Below, piece by piece: positions 7,514 through 16,743 of a stretch of DNA of 64,000 bases; the stretch's first letter is position 1; every line of letters starts with the position of its first letter. The notes beneath the pieces were generated by a model. The model was not told the DNA's origin, searched no databases, and saw only the letters and a list, made by a program, of their open reading frames with translations. This DNA comes from Hymenobacter jeollabukensis. Its GTDB lineage: Bacteria; Bacteroidota; Bacteroidia; Cytophagales; Hymenobacteraceae. The position numbers and the translations under genes are program-made. The stretch lies in assembly GCF_005771675.1 (NCBI RefSeq), contig NZ_VAJM01000006.1, forward strand, positions 62,001-126,000, in the 5' to 3' direction.

Positions 7514-8881
7514 TTACGAGGCCAGGCCGTACTCCTGCAGCTTGCGGTAGAGCGTGGTCAGGCCGATGCCGAGTTGCCGGGCGGCCTCGGTTTTGTTGCC
7601 CTCGGTTTCGGCCATCACCTGGCGGATGTGCTGGGCTTCGAGGGCGCGCAGGCTCCGGTCGTCGGGGCTGAAGCCGGCCAGACCGGCCGCGGGGCTGCCG
7701 CTGGCGTGAAACTCGTCGGGCAGGTAAGCGGCGGCCAGGGGCTGGTCGGCGGGCGCCAGGATGGCGGCGCGCTCCAGCACGTTCTTCAGCTCGCGCACGT
7801 TGCCGGGCCAGTCGTAGCGCTGCAGCAGGCGCAGCGTGTCCGCGTCGAGGCCGGGCAGGCGCTTGCTCATGCGGGCGGCGAAGTAGCGCAGAAAGTACTC
7901 GGCCAGCGGGGCCACGTCGTCGGGGCGGGCCTTCAGGGGCGGCACCCCGATGGTGAAGACCGAGAGGCGGTAGTACAGGTCGGGCCGGAACTGCCCGTTG
8001 GCGGCTTCCTGCTTAAGGTTGCGGTTGGTGGCCGCCACCAGCCGCACGTCCACCTTGGTAGGCTTGGTGTCGCCGAGCTTGGTGAAGGTCTGCGTTTCGA
8101 GCACGCGCAGAAACTTGGCCTGCACCGACAGCTCCAGCTCCCCGATTTCGTCCAGGAACAAGGTGCCGCCCGAGGCTTCTTCCAGCAGACCCTTCTTGTC
8201 GCCCAGCGCCCCGGTGAAGGCGCCCTTGCGGTAGCCGAACAGCTCCGATTCCAGCAAGTCCTTGGGGAAGGCCGAGCAGTTCACCGCCACGAAGGGCTTG
8301 CCCTTGCGCGGCGAAGCCTGGTGAATGGACTGGGCAAACAGCTCCTTGCCCGAGCCGGTGGGCCCTTCCAGCAGCACGGTAGCATCGGTGGCGGCTACCT
8401 GCCGGCCCAGCGTTTTGGCCCGTTCCAGCGCCGGCGAGTGACCAATCATCGACTCAAAGGAATGCTGCTGGCCCACCTGCCGCTCCAGCTCGGCCACGCG
8501 GTAGCGCAGGCGGGCTTTTTCGGCGGCGCGCTCCACCAGCACCGGCAGCTGGTCGTTGGAGTCGCCCTTGGTGATGTAGTCGAAGGCGCCGTCCTTCATG
8601 GCCTGCACCCCGTCGATAATGGTGCCGTAGGCCGTCATCAGGATGATTTCCGAGAGCGGGGCCTTCTGCTTCAGGCGCGGCAGCAGCTGTACGCCGTGGG
8701 CGTCGGGCAGCTTCACGTCGCAGAGCACCACCAGCACCTGCGGGTGCTGCCCGAGCAGCTCCAGGCCCTCGGCGGCATTCACGGCCTGCAGCACGTGGTA
8801 GTCTTCCAGCTCCAGCAGGCGGGCCAGCAGCTGGCGCAGGCGGGGTTCGTCGTCGATGATGAGAATGGTGCCTTGGGGCAT
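7514..8881 (-). CDS. sigma-54-dependent response regulator, NtrC family
   Basis: A 455-residue enhancer-binding regulator with all three domains. The receiver domain is at 1-120, with acidic pair D10/D11, phosphoacceptor D55 (LCDVKLPD), T83 and K105. The AAA+ domain is at about 140-380, with Walker A GPTGSGKE (173-180), sigma-54 contact loop GAFTGA (220-225) and Walker B TLFLDE (240-245). A Fis-type helix-turn-helix lies at the C-terminus (EGNKTEAARQLGIGLTTLYR). Everything needed for phosphorylation and sigma-54 activation is intact. No kinase gene adjoins it; the partial kinase at 1-441 is 7 kb away. It is monocistronic, with a weak hairpin downstream. Its targets cannot be told from the window. 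Confidence 0.93.
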   Translation of the reverse strand: MPQGTILIIDDEPRLRQLLARLLELEDYHVLQAVNAAEGLELLGQHPQVLVVLCDVKLPDAHGVQLLPRLKQKAPLSEIILMTAYGTIIDGVQAMKDGAFDYITKGDSNDQLPVLVERAAEKARLRYRVAELERQVGQQHSFESMIGHSPALERAKTLGRQVAATDATVLLEGPTGSGKELFAQSIHQASPRKGKPFVAVNCSAFPKDLLESELFGYRKGAFTGALGDKKGLLEEASGGTLFLDEIGELELSVQAKFLRVLETQTFTKLGDTKPTKVDVRLVAATNRNLKQEAANGQFRPDLYYRLSVFTIGVPPLKARPDDVAPLAEYFLRYFAARMSKRLPGLDADTLRLLQRYDWPGNVRELKNVLERAAILAPADQPLAAAYLPDEFHASGSPAAGLAGFSPDDRSLRALEAQHIRQVMAETEGNKTEAARQLGIGLTTLYRKLQEYGLAS

Positions 8882-9164
8882 GGCGGCGAAGGGCGCGGCG
8901 AAAGGTGAGGGAGCAAGCCGCGGCGCAAAGGTGCCAAATTCCCCGGCTCGGCGCGGAGCCGCAGATTAACTCCCCGGCAGCTCACATCATCGGGGCCGCG
9001 GCCGGACGATTTCCCGGGGCCGCGGCCGGGCAGCCCGGCAAACTCCAATCAACCCCGGATCAGCGCCACATCATCGTGGCATTGAGCTGTACGTCAGCGC
9101 ACAAGACCTTTGCATTCGTCGCCATCAGACTGATGGGCGACGCTGCTCCTGCCCTTTCTGCGCT

Positions 9165-9647
9165 ATGAAAACCAACTTCGCTACTTCCCTGCTGGCCCTG
9201 CTCAGCGCCAGTTTGCTGCTCGGCCCCACGGCGGGCTGCCAGCGCCACGCCTTCAGCGGCCCCACGCCCACCCCGGCCGCCGCCCCCGCCGTGCGCCAGC
9301 TGCAGTTCGGCTACGGCAGCCGCTATTCCGGCCACCGCACCACCTACACCCTGCAAGCCGACGGCGTGCTACTCACCCAGGCGGGCATCGGGCTGCGGCC
9401 CGGCACGCCGGTAGCGGCGCTGCGCGTAGGCCCCGCTCAGGCCCGGGCCGCGCTGCGCCGCTTCGATGCGCTGCCGGACGACAGCCTGGGCTTTGAGCAG
9501 CCGGGTCAGCACTACTACTTTCTGGAAGGCTACACCGAAGCTGGCCAGAGCGTGCACCTGGCCTGGGGCGCCGCCGACACCACCGCCCCGCACTGCGCCC
9601 GGGTGCTCTACCGGCAGCTCAACGGCCTGCTCCCGGCGAATCTGTAG
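9165..9647 (+). CDS. small lipoprotein, unknown function
   Basis: A 160-residue protein with a lipoprotein signal: MKTNFATSLLALLSASLLLG leads into a lipobox ending at Cys25 (PTAGC). The mature part has mixed beta character (VRQLQFGYGSRYSGHRTTYT) and the string TYTLQADGVLLTQAGIG. It probably sits in the outer membrane facing the periplasm. No family recognised. It is convergent with the zinc-ribbon gene (24-base gap). The 283 bases upstream contain GACCTTTG at about 9108, a poor -7 element. Confidence 0.75.
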   Translation: MKTNFATSLLALLSASLLLGPTAGCQRHAFSGPTPTPAAAPAVRQLQFGYGSRYSGHRTTYTLQADGVLLTQAGIGLRPGTPVAALRVGPAQARAALRRFDALPDDSLGFEQPGQHYYFLEGYTEAGQSVHLAWGAADTTAPHCARVLYRQLNGLLPANL

Positions 9648-9671
9648 CCTGGTCAGCCTTGCACCCGCAGC

Positions 9672-10295
9672 CTACTCCTCGATGCGGTCGACGTCAGTCA
9701 GCTGGCCTTTGTTTTTCATGCTCCGCAAATCCAGCTGCGTGAGCGTGAACGGCTCCTTGCTGAAGTTGCCGGGCAGGTTGAGTTTGCGCAGGGGGTGCGA
9801 GTCGTCCGTTTCGTAGGCATTGGCCACCACGCCCACCGTGTTGGCCTGGGCCCGCACCACTTTCAGCAGCGAGTAGTTCTGGGTGGAGTCGTCGCGCACG
9901 GTGTAGATGTCGCCCACGCGCGGCGCCGCCAGGAAGGCGTCACTGTTCTGGGCTTTGCGGATGGTGAAGATGGCCGCCCAGGCAATGCCCATGGCCAGCA
10001 GCACCGCCCCCGACCACTGCCACCACGGAGCCCGCGTGGCGGCTTTCCGGGCGCGGACGGCCTGCTTCACGGCGTCGGCTTCCGCCGGAATCTTGCCAAA
10101 TTCCCAAGTGGCCTGACACTGCTGGCACTGCACCACGGCGGGCTTGCTGTAGGGCAGCACCGGAATCCAGTAAAGGTGCACGTAGCGGCTGAAAATGCTT
10201 ACGCGCAGCTGGTTGGCCGTGTGACAGGCCGGACAGGCCACCCCGGGCAGCGGTTCCGTCCGCACGTGCGAACCGTTCGTACCAAAAAAAATCAT
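9672..10295 (-). CDS. zinc-ribbon membrane protein
   Basis: A 207-residue protein. The N-terminus carries two CxxC pairs, CPAC (22-25) and CQQC (57-60), that would bind one zinc. Between them lies the aromatic stretch FSRYVHLYWIPVLPYSKP seen in zinc-ribbon 15-type membrane proteins. One membrane helix follows at about 93-112 (WSGAVLLAMGIAWAAIFTI), then an extracytoplasmic domain of about 90 residues with beta character. The function is unknown. The ATG at 10295 follows a short AT-rich leader. Confidence 0.75.
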   Translation of the reverse strand: MIFFGTNGSHVRTEPLPGVACPACHTANQLRVSIFSRYVHLYWIPVLPYSKPAVVQCQQCQATWEFGKIPAEADAVKQAVRARKAATRAPWWQWSGAVLLAMGIAWAAIFTIRKAQNSDAFLAAPRVGDIYTVRDDSTQNYSLLKVVRAQANTVGVVANAYETDDSHPLRKLNLPGNFSKEPFTLTQLDLRSMKNKGQLTDVDRIEE

Positions 10296-10431
10296 TGACG
10301 GAAGAATAAGGCGGCCTCATGACACGCTTTCAAAGGTATAGCTGCTCTGGTACTGAGCCGTCGATTGCCTGGCAAAAAATCAGTCATCATTTGCACTGCC
10401 GTTGACCGCAGTAGTTTGCCCCTAAACCATA

Positions 10432-10465
10432 AAAAAGGCCCCGCAGCAAGCTGCGGGGCCTTTTT
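10432..10465. terminator. bidirectional Rho-independent terminator
   Basis: AAAAAGGCCCCGCAG and CTGCGGGGCCTTTTT form a perfect 15-bp stem with a CAAG loop. It lies 19 bases past the stop of the DUF349 gene and carries T-runs in both directions. Confidence 0.9.
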
Positions 10466-10483
10466 CTTATTGCGTTACCAGCC

Positions 10484-13054
10484 TTAGCTACGCACCACGC
10501 GCAGCTGGCGCTTGAGCCGCTCGATGCGCACCTTGGCCTCGTCGATGCGGCCCTGGTACTCCTCGCGCAGCTGGCCAGCATTCTTCGAGCGGGCGAAGAA
10601 GTCCAGGTTGGTCTGCAGCGTGGCCACGTCGTTTTCCAGCTCGTTGATGTCGCGGCGCAGGTTCTGCTCCTTGCGGTAGAGCAGCTGCTGGGCCTCGGGG
10701 TTCGACTTCAGGCGCTGCACCTCCAGTTGGAAGCGCTGCTCGTCGCGCTCCACGTAGGTCAGCCCCGGAATGGTGTCGATGTACTTGCTTATCAGCTCCA
10801 GGAATTTCTCCTCGGCCTGGGCGCCGCTGCCGCCGCGGCGGCCCTGCTGCGGCAGTTCGCTCTGGCTCCACTCGGCCACCAGGGCCTGCAGTCCTTCCTG
10901 GGTGCCAGGGTTATCCTCCGAGAGCGTCGCGATGTGCGAGGCCACGCTATCGAGGCGGGCGGCCTGGTCCTGAGAGAGCTGCTGCTGGTGCTGCTCGCGC
11001 TGGCGCGTTTCGGTCTGCTTCCGCTCGAAGAACGAGTCGCAGGCGGTGCGGAAGCGGTGCCAGATCTTATCCGACTGCTTTTCGGGCACGCGGCCGATAT
11101 TCTTCCACTCCTTCTGCACCCGGATGACGACCTCGCGGCCTTCCTCCCAGTTCGGGTTTTCCAGCGCGGCCTCGGCCTGCTCGCACAGCGCGATTTTGGC
11201 CTTCAGGTTGCGGTTTTTCTCCTCGTCGAGAGCCTTGAAGAACTGGTTCTTGTGCTGGAAGAAGCCTTTGTAGGAAGCCCAGAACTGCTTGTTCATGGTT
11301 TCGGCCTGGCTGCGCGGCACCAGACCGGCGGCGTCCCACTGCTCCTTCAGCGTCTGCAGCTCATCGGTCTTGGCGCGCCACTCGTTCACCCGCTCGGTCT
11401 TGAAGTCGCCGAAGGGCAGAATCTGGGCCAGCAACTCCTGCTTGCGCTGCAGGTTGGCGTTTTCCTGGGCCGAGCGCGCGTCCACGAAGGCGCGCTTGCG
11501 GTTGTGCACCTGCTCCGAAGCCTGCAGGAAGCGCTGCCACAGCGGCTCGCGCATCTCGTTGGGCACCGGGCCCACGCCCTTCCATTCCTCGTGCAGCTGG
11601 CGCAGCTCCGTGAGGGCCTTGTTGATGCTCGGTTGCTGCACCAAATCCTCGGCGCGCTTGATCAGCGCCTCCTTGGCTTCGAGGTTGCGGCGGCGGTCCA
11701 GCTCCTTCATTTCGAAGAACAAGCCGCGGTTGTTGTAGTAGATGTCGAGTAGGGCGTGGTAGCTGTTCCACAGCTCCTGCGACTGCTGCTGCGGCACCGG
11801 GCCGGTGGCCTTCCACTCGGCCTGCAGGGTCTTGATGCGGGCCGACGAGTCCTTGGTTTCGGCCGACTCCACCAACTGGCGCAGCTGCGAGAGGAGGTGC
11901 TGCTTGTGGGCCAGGTTCTTGGCGCGCTGCTCGTCCTCGTTGCGAGCGTCGCGCACGCGGGCGTCGCGGTAGTCCTGCATGGCGCGGGTCACCTCGGCGT
12001 AGTGCTCGGGGCCGCTGAAGCTGAAGTCCTCGGCGTTGTTGCCGGCTTCGGTGAAGCGCTGACGGGCCGTGCCGCGCTCCGAGCCCACACCCTGCTCGTA
12101 CTGGCGGTGCAGGTCAAGAATCTGGCGGCGGTTCTGGCGCGCGTCGGGGCGGCGCAGCAGCTCCAGCAGGTAGGCACCCTGGGCGGGCTGGTCGAGCTTG
12201 GCGAAGTCCGGGGCCGGGGTTTCGGGCACGTAGTCCTCGTCGTCCTCATGGTGCGGGGCAACGTGCTCGGCGGCGTGAGCCGCCTCGGCGGCCGACTCAT
12301 TATTGGAAGTTGGCAGGGCGGCCAGCGGAGCGGGGGCATCTTCCAGCGCCTCGGCCGAAGCCAGGGGCTGCGCGGGCAGCGTTACGGCAGCGGGCTCGGT
12401 GGCCGGGGCCGGCGTCACGTCGGGCTGAATGGCGGGTACGGGCGGGTTGGTTTCCGAAGCCTGGGCCACGGCGCCGGGGCCTTCGTTGCCGTAGTGCTCT
12501 TCGGCACGCTGCTGGGCCGCCGACGGGGAATCAGCCTGGGCAACTTCGACTTGCTGCTGCTCGGCAAACGCCTTATTAGCTGCCGATTGCCCGTAGTCAG
12601 CTGCAGCGTCGCTCGAAGCTGCTTCGGCCGTAGCCACGCTGGCTTCAGCCGGTACCACCGGCGTCGGCTCGGTACCGGCCGTGCCGGGCTCCGCCGTCGG
12701 GTCGATGGCGGCCGGCGCGCTGTGGTCGGCGTGTTCGGTAATGTCCTCCGCGGCTACGGCCGGGCTGGGAGCGGCGGCCGGCTGGGCCGAGGGCGAAGCA
12801 GCCGCTTCCACGTCGGGCCGGGCGGCCGCGGTGGGTACCTCAGGCGCGGCGGCGGCCGGTACTTCGGCTGGCGCGGCGGCAGCCGGCTGGGCCGGGGCGG
12901 TGGCGGGTTGGGGTTGCGAGTCAGCAGGGGCATCGGCAGCGGGGCCGCCTTGCTGGCGGGACTGCGCGATTTCGGCCAGCCGGCGCTCCAGGATGCTCAT
13001 GGGATTATCCTGGTTCGACTCGGGGCGGTTGGGGGTTTCGTTCTCCGGTTGCAT
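10484..13054 (-). CDS. DUF349 repeat protein
   Basis: An 856-residue protein from ATG 13054 (MQPENETPNRPESN). Residues 1 to about 280 are a low-complexity Ala/Pro/Glu tail. The remainder is built of several DUF349 repeats of about 70 residues, each charged and helical with patterns such as LQAEWKATGPVPQQQSQELW and WKNIGRVPEKQSDKIWHRFR. A final coiled coil ends in RIERLKRQLRVVRS. DUF349 proteins are common in Bacteroidota and Actinobacteria, and their molecular role is not established. It has no signal peptide, so it is cytosolic. It is a single gene closed by a strong terminator. Confidence 0.88.
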   Translation of the reverse strand: MQPENETPNRPESNQDNPMSILERRLAEIAQSRQQGGPAADAPADSQPQPATAPAQPAAAAPAEVPAAAAPEVPTAAARPDVEAAASPSAQPAAAPSPAVAAEDITEHADHSAPAAIDPTAEPGTAGTEPTPVVPAEASVATAEAASSDAAADYGQSAANKAFAEQQQVEVAQADSPSAAQQRAEEHYGNEGPGAVAQASETNPPVPAIQPDVTPAPATEPAAVTLPAQPLASAEALEDAPAPLAALPTSNNESAAEAAHAAEHVAPHHEDDEDYVPETPAPDFAKLDQPAQGAYLLELLRRPDARQNRRQILDLHRQYEQGVGSERGTARQRFTEAGNNAEDFSFSGPEHYAEVTRAMQDYRDARVRDARNEDEQRAKNLAHKQHLLSQLRQLVESAETKDSSARIKTLQAEWKATGPVPQQQSQELWNSYHALLDIYYNNRGLFFEMKELDRRRNLEAKEALIKRAEDLVQQPSINKALTELRQLHEEWKGVGPVPNEMREPLWQRFLQASEQVHNRKRAFVDARSAQENANLQRKQELLAQILPFGDFKTERVNEWRAKTDELQTLKEQWDAAGLVPRSQAETMNKQFWASYKGFFQHKNQFFKALDEEKNRNLKAKIALCEQAEAALENPNWEEGREVVIRVQKEWKNIGRVPEKQSDKIWHRFRTACDSFFERKQTETRQREQHQQQLSQDQAARLDSVASHIATLSEDNPGTQEGLQALVAEWSQSELPQQGRRGGSGAQAEEKFLELISKYIDTIPGLTYVERDEQRFQLEVQRLKSNPEAQQLLYRKEQNLRRDINELENDVATLQTNLDFFARSKNAGQLREEYQGRIDEAKVRIERLKRQLRVVRS

Positions 13055-13117
13055 GGTTCTCTCTCGACAAACCCACCCGACGGGCCGCAACAGCGGCGGG
13101 CCGGGCAGGCTACATAA

Positions 13118-13687
13118 TCAGTTCAGGCGCGGGTCCAGGGGGTAGTTCGACAGCACGCGGTAGCGCCCGCCTTTCTCGCGCAAAATGGCTTGCCAGAAGG
13201 CATCGGTGGTCAAAGTAAACACTTTCCCGGCAGCATTCGGGTGCACTATCCAAGTCTTTTCCTGCACTTCGCCGGCCAGCTGGCCCGCCGTCCAGCCCGA
13301 ATAGCCGACGTACAGGCGCAAGTTGTTCTCCGTCAATTCGCCGGCCGCGATAAGGCCGAGCAGCATCTCAAAGTCGCCGCCCCAGTACACATCTTCGGCC
13401 AGGGGCTCGGCGCCGGGCAGGTCGGGGCGCTGGTGCAGGTAGTGCAGGGTATCGGGCTGCACGGGGCCGCCCACGTGCAGGGGCAGCGTGGCGGCCGGGT
13501 GCTCGTCGCCGCCGGGCAGGCTCATCGCGTCGCCCAGGCGCACGGTGGTCGGGCGGTTGAGCATCAGCCCAAACGTGCCATCTTCTTCGTCGTGGCGGCA
13601 CAGCAGCACCACCGACCGCTCGAAGTTCGGGTCGCCCAGGAAAGGCTGCGATATCAGAAGGCTACCGCTGCGCAGATTGGTGGCCAT
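13118..13687 (-). CDS. YqgE/AlgH family protein
   Basis: A 189-residue protein. The start [20 protein letters not shown] and the following [20 protein letters not shown] are the family signature. [15 protein letters not shown] is also typical. It is a small cytosolic single-domain protein of normal length; biochemical function is unsettled, although AlgH affects regulation in Pseudomonas. It is divergent from pdxH. CATCTTTG on the minus strand at 13741-13748 is one base off the -7 consensus. Confidence 0.92.
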   Translation of the reverse strand: MATNLRSGSLLISQPFLGDPNFERSVVLLCRHDEEDGTFGLMLNRPTTVRLGDAMSLPGGDEHPAATLPLHVGGPVQPDTLHYLHQRPDLPGAEPLAEDVYWGGDFEMLLGLIAAGELTENNLRLYVGYSGWTAGQLAGEVQEKTWIVHPNAAGKVFTLTTDAFWQAILREKGGRYRVLSNYPLDPRLN

Positions 13688-13924
13688 GACGAAGGCGAAA
13701 TAAGGGTGAACGATAGGACCACTGACGCCCGCAGGCCGCGCAAAGATGCGCGAAGAATCGGGCCCGGCAAGTTGATGGGGGCTTTACCTCTACGTTGGGC
13801 ACGGCCCCGCAGGTTCCATTCGCGGCGGCCTTGCGTTTGCCAACTACCGCGGGCTCCGCTGGTTTATCGCCCCCGAACCACGGGCAGTGCACGGCAAACG
13901 CGTCGGCGCCCCGCAAATTGCGCC

Positions 13925-13932
13925 TACTTTTG
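13925..13932 (+). promoter_or_regulatory. -7 element of pdxH
   Basis: TACTTTTG matches TAnnTTTG exactly, 26 bases before the pdxH ATG at 13958. It supports that start over the longer open frame upstream. Confidence 0.65.
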
Positions 13933-13957
13933 CGCCCGAACCTGTTGCCGCCGCCCG

Positions 13958-14608
13958 ATGCAAGACCAAAACCTCGCCGACCTACGCAAAACCTACGCCC
14001 AGCACGAGCTGGACGAAGCCGCCGCCGACCTCGATGCCCTGCGCCAGTTTCGCCGCTGGCTCGACGAAGCCCTGCAGGCTAAGGTGGACGAGCCCACGGC
14101 CATGACGCTGAGCACGGTGGCGCCCGACGGGCAGCCCTCGGCCCGCATCGTGCTGCTGAAGGGCCTGCCCGACGAGGCCGGGTTCCTCTTTTTCACCAAC
14201 TACGACTCGCGCAAGGGCCAGGAGCTGGCCGCCGACCCCAAGGCCGCGCTGACTTTCTTCTGGCCGGCGCTGGAGCGACAGGTGCGGGTGGAAGGCACGG
14301 TGGAAAAAGCCGCTGAAACCGTCTCAACGGAGTACTTCCAGAGCCGGCCGCACGGCTCGCAGGTGGGCGCCTGGGCCTCGCCCCAAAGCCAGGTTATCGG
14401 CAGCCGGCACGAGCTGGAACGGCGCGAGCAGGACGTGGAGCAGCGCTTCGCGGGGCAGGACCCGCTGCCGCGCCCCCCGCACTGGGGTGGCTACGTGCTG
14501 CGCCCCAGCCGCATCGAATTCTGGCAGGGCCGCCCCTCGCGCCTGCACGACCGGCTGGTGTACGACAAAACCGACGACGGCTGGCAGCGCAGCCGGCTGG
14601 CGCCGTGA
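13958..14608 (+). CDS. pdxH: pyridoxamine 5'-phosphate oxidase
   Basis: A 216-residue FMN enzyme that oxidises pyridoxamine or pyridoxine phosphate to pyridoxal 5'-phosphate. The start [20 protein letters not shown] is the family opening. Other hallmarks are [33 protein letters not shown], the [13 protein letters not shown] loop and the C-terminal [12 protein letters not shown] with WQRSRLAP. Length is normal (about 210-220). An open frame extends to 13190, but it overlaps YqgE antisense; the promoter element at 13925 fixes the start here. Confidence 0.96.
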   Translation: MQDQNLADLRKTYAQHELDEAAADLDALRQFRRWLDEALQAKVDEPTAMTLSTVAPDGQPSARIVLLKGLPDEAGFLFFTNYDSRKGQELAADPKAALTFFWPALERQVRVEGTVEKAAETVSTEYFQSRPHGSQVGAWASPQSQVIGSRHELERREQDVEQRFAGQDPLPRPPHWGGYVLRPSRIEFWQGRPSRLHDRLVYDKTDDGWQRSRLAP

Positions 14609-14717
14609 GACTTAATTAATAATTAAGAATGAAGAATTAATAATTGGGAGATTGGCTTACCGACGCCTCCCTAATTCTTTCATTGTTAATTATTAATTCT
14701 TCATTGTTAATTATAAA
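14609..14717. repeat. stop/start paired-arm element, AT-rich
   Basis: TAATTAAGAATGAAGAATTA with ATAATT at 14620-14645 pairs with 14688-14713 at 25 of 26 positions. A second partial copy of the right arm lies at 14671-14690. The left arm begins three bases after the pdxH stop; the right arm ends four bases before the DUF1015 ATG. Confidence 0.8.
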
Positions 14718-16016
14718 ATGGCCGAAATTCAACCCGTGCGCGCCTGGCGCTACAACCCGGAGCTGAGCCAGCGCATCGACGATTACGTGTCGCCCTTGTT
14801 CGACGTGGTGTCGGCGAAGCAGCGCGAGGCGCTGTACCGCAACCCGCTCAACAGCATCCACCTCTCGGTGCCGCGGCCCGGGCCCGACCCGGCCGGCGAG
14901 GCGCTGCGCCGCCTTACCGAGTGGGAGCAGTCGGGGGTGCTGCTGCAGGACGCGCTGCCGGGCATCTACGCCTACTACCAGTATTTCCGCCTGCCGGGCA
15001 GTGCGCGCGAGTACGTGCGCAAGGGCTTCATGTGCCACATCCGGGCCTACGACTGGGCCGAAAACGTGGTACTGCGCCACGAAAACACGCTGCCGGCGGC
15101 CGTCAACGACCGGGCCGAGCTGCTGGCGCGCACCCAGTTTCAGACCAGCGCCACCCACGGCCTCTACCGCGACGACGCCCACGAGCTGGAGCGCTACCTC
15201 GACGAGGCCATTGAGGACCCGCTGTTTGAAACCGAGGACTACCAGGGTGTGCGCGACGTGCTGGCCGTGATTCAGGACGCCGGGGTGATTCAGCGGTTTC
15301 AGCGGCTGCTGGCCGAGCGGCAGGTCATCCTCGCCGACGGGCACCACCGCTACGAAGGCTCCCTGGCGTATCGGCAGGCCCGCATGGCGGCCAACCCGCA
15401 GCACACCGGCGCCGAGCCCTGGCATTACCACCTGATGTACCTCACCAACGCGGCCTCGGACGATTTGCGCATCCTGCCCACGCACCGCCTGCTGCTGGAG
15501 CTGCCCGGCGGGCTCACGGACGCGGAGTTCCTGGTCCGGCTGGAGCCGTACTTCGTGGTCACGCCCAAGGACGACGCGTTTGATCTGCCCGAGGTCATAG
15601 CCGGCAAGCCCTGGGCCTTCGGGCTGTACCTGGGCGGGCTGCCCTACAAGCTGCGCCTGCGCCCCGAAGTGCACCAGCAGCTCGACTGGGACACCACCCC
15701 GGAGGTGAAGCAGCTGGATCTGACGGTGCTGCACTACTTCGTGCTGGAGCGCGCCTTGGGCATCGTGGGCATCGATGCGCAGCGGCAATGGCCGGGCGTG
15801 ACCTACGTACGCAACTTCGCCGAGGGCCTGCAGCGCGTGGATTCGGGCGAGGCCCGCGCCGTGCTCATCACCAACGAGGTGACCATGGACGAGGTGGAGC
15901 GCGTGTGCCATTCCGGTGCCGTGATGCCCCCGAAATCAACCTTTTTCTACCCCAAAACCCTCGGCGGCCTGCTCTTCACCAGCATCCGCGACGACGAGCC
16001 GGTGGGGCTGCTTTAG
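14718..16016 (+). CDS. DUF1015 family protein
   Basis: A 432-residue protein opening MAEIQPVRAWRYNPELSQRI, typical of DUF1015, followed by SPLFDVVSAKQREALYRNP. The conserved GHHRYEGSLAYR (near residues 210-221) and the ending SGAVMPPKSTFFYPKTLGGL are family signatures. These cytosolic proteins are widespread, and a link to serine metabolism (SerC-adjacent annotations) has been proposed, but no reaction is established. It is followed by maf across a paired-arm element and may share a transcript with pdxH and maf. Confidence 0.92.
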   Translation: MAEIQPVRAWRYNPELSQRIDDYVSPLFDVVSAKQREALYRNPLNSIHLSVPRPGPDPAGEALRRLTEWEQSGVLLQDALPGIYAYYQYFRLPGSAREYVRKGFMCHIRAYDWAENVVLRHENTLPAAVNDRAELLARTQFQTSATHGLYRDDAHELERYLDEAIEDPLFETEDYQGVRDVLAVIQDAGVIQRFQRLLAERQVILADGHHRYEGSLAYRQARMAANPQHTGAEPWHYHLMYLTNAASDDLRILPTHRLLLELPGGLTDAEFLVRLEPYFVVTPKDDAFDLPEVIAGKPWAFGLYLGGLPYKLRLRPEVHQQLDWDTTPEVKQLDLTVLHYFVLERALGIVGIDAQRQWPGVTYVRNFAEGLQRVDSGEARAVLITNEVTMDEVERVCHSGAVMPPKSTFFYPKTLGGLLFTSIRDDEPVGLL

Positions 16017-16155
16017 GATGAGTAGGTGCTGGCTGAGCAGATGAGTGGATAACGGCCCCTCTGGCTGCGAAAAAATTGCCTGCCACTAATTCCACGGCTT
16101 CTGTTTCCTGCCCATCTACTCATTTACTCACCTGACATCTACTCATCTAACGAAT
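16017..16155. repeat. stop/start paired-arm element
   Basis: GATGAGTAGGTGCTGGCTGA and GATGAGTGGATAA follow the DUF1015 stop. CATCTACTCATTTACTCACC and CATCTACTCATCTAACG precede the maf ATG. The two sides are imperfect complements, C-poor on the left and G-poor on the right. Confidence 0.7.
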
Positions 16156-16743
16156 ATGCGCCTGATTCTCGCCTCCAACTCGCCGCGCCGCCGCCAGTTG
16201 CTGACTGACCTCGGCCTGAGCTACGAAGTACGGCTGAAGGAAGTCGATGAGACGTACCCGCCGGAGCTGCAGCGGGCCGCAGTGGCCGAGTACCTGGCCG
16301 CCCACAAAGCCAGCGCCTACCGTGCCGATCTGCGGCCCGGTGAGGTGCTGCTGACGGCCGACACCATCGTGTGCCTCGACGAGCAGGTGCTCAACAAGCC
16401 GGTGGACGACGAGGACGCCGTGCGCATGCTCACCTTGCTGCAGGGCCGCGCCCACGACGTGTACACCGGCGTGTGCCTGCTCACCGGCGAGGGGCAGCAG
16501 GTGGTGTTTTCGGATCAGACGCGGGTGCATTTCCGCCCGCTCACGGAGGCCGAAATCCGCCACTACGTGCAGCATTACCGCCCCCTCGACAAAGCCGGCG
16601 CCTACGGCGCCCAGGACTGGATCGGGCTGGTGGCCGTGACGCGGCTGGAAGGCTCCTACTTCAACGTGATGGGCCTGCCGGTGCACCGCGTGTGGGAAGA
16701 GCTGCAGCGGCTCACCGGCGGGCAGCTGTTGCCCGGCGCATGA
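16156..16743 (+). CDS. maf: Maf family nucleotide pyrophosphatase
   Basis: A 195-residue protein opening MRLILASNSPRRRQLLTDLG, the Maf signature SxSPRR. TADTIVCLDEQVLNKP holds the catalytic acidic residue region, and GAYGAQDWIGLVAVTRLEGS with SYFNVMGLPVHRVWEEL is the C-terminal signature. Maf proteins hydrolyse dTTP/UTP or modified nucleotides and can inhibit septation. Its stop overlaps the ATG of the next gene (ATGA), so the two are probably translated together. Confidence 0.95.
   Translation: MRLILASNSPRRRQLLTDLGLSYEVRLKEVDETYPPELQRAAVAEYLAAHKASAYRADLRPGEVLLTADTIVCLDEQVLNKPVDDEDAVRMLTLLQGRAHDVYTGVCLLTGEGQQVVFSDQTRVHFRPLTEAEIRHYVQHYRPLDKAGAYGAQDWIGLVAVTRLEGSYFNVMGLPVHRVWEELQRLTGGQLLPGA

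Noticed and set aside
1-8881. Two-component pair of the partial kinase (1-441) and the sigma-54 regulator
   Set aside because: They are 7 kb apart with six genes between; no sequence evidence links them.
13190-13957. N-terminal extension of pdxH
   Set aside because: It would overlap YqgE antisense over most of its length and lies upstream of the exact -7 element at 13925.
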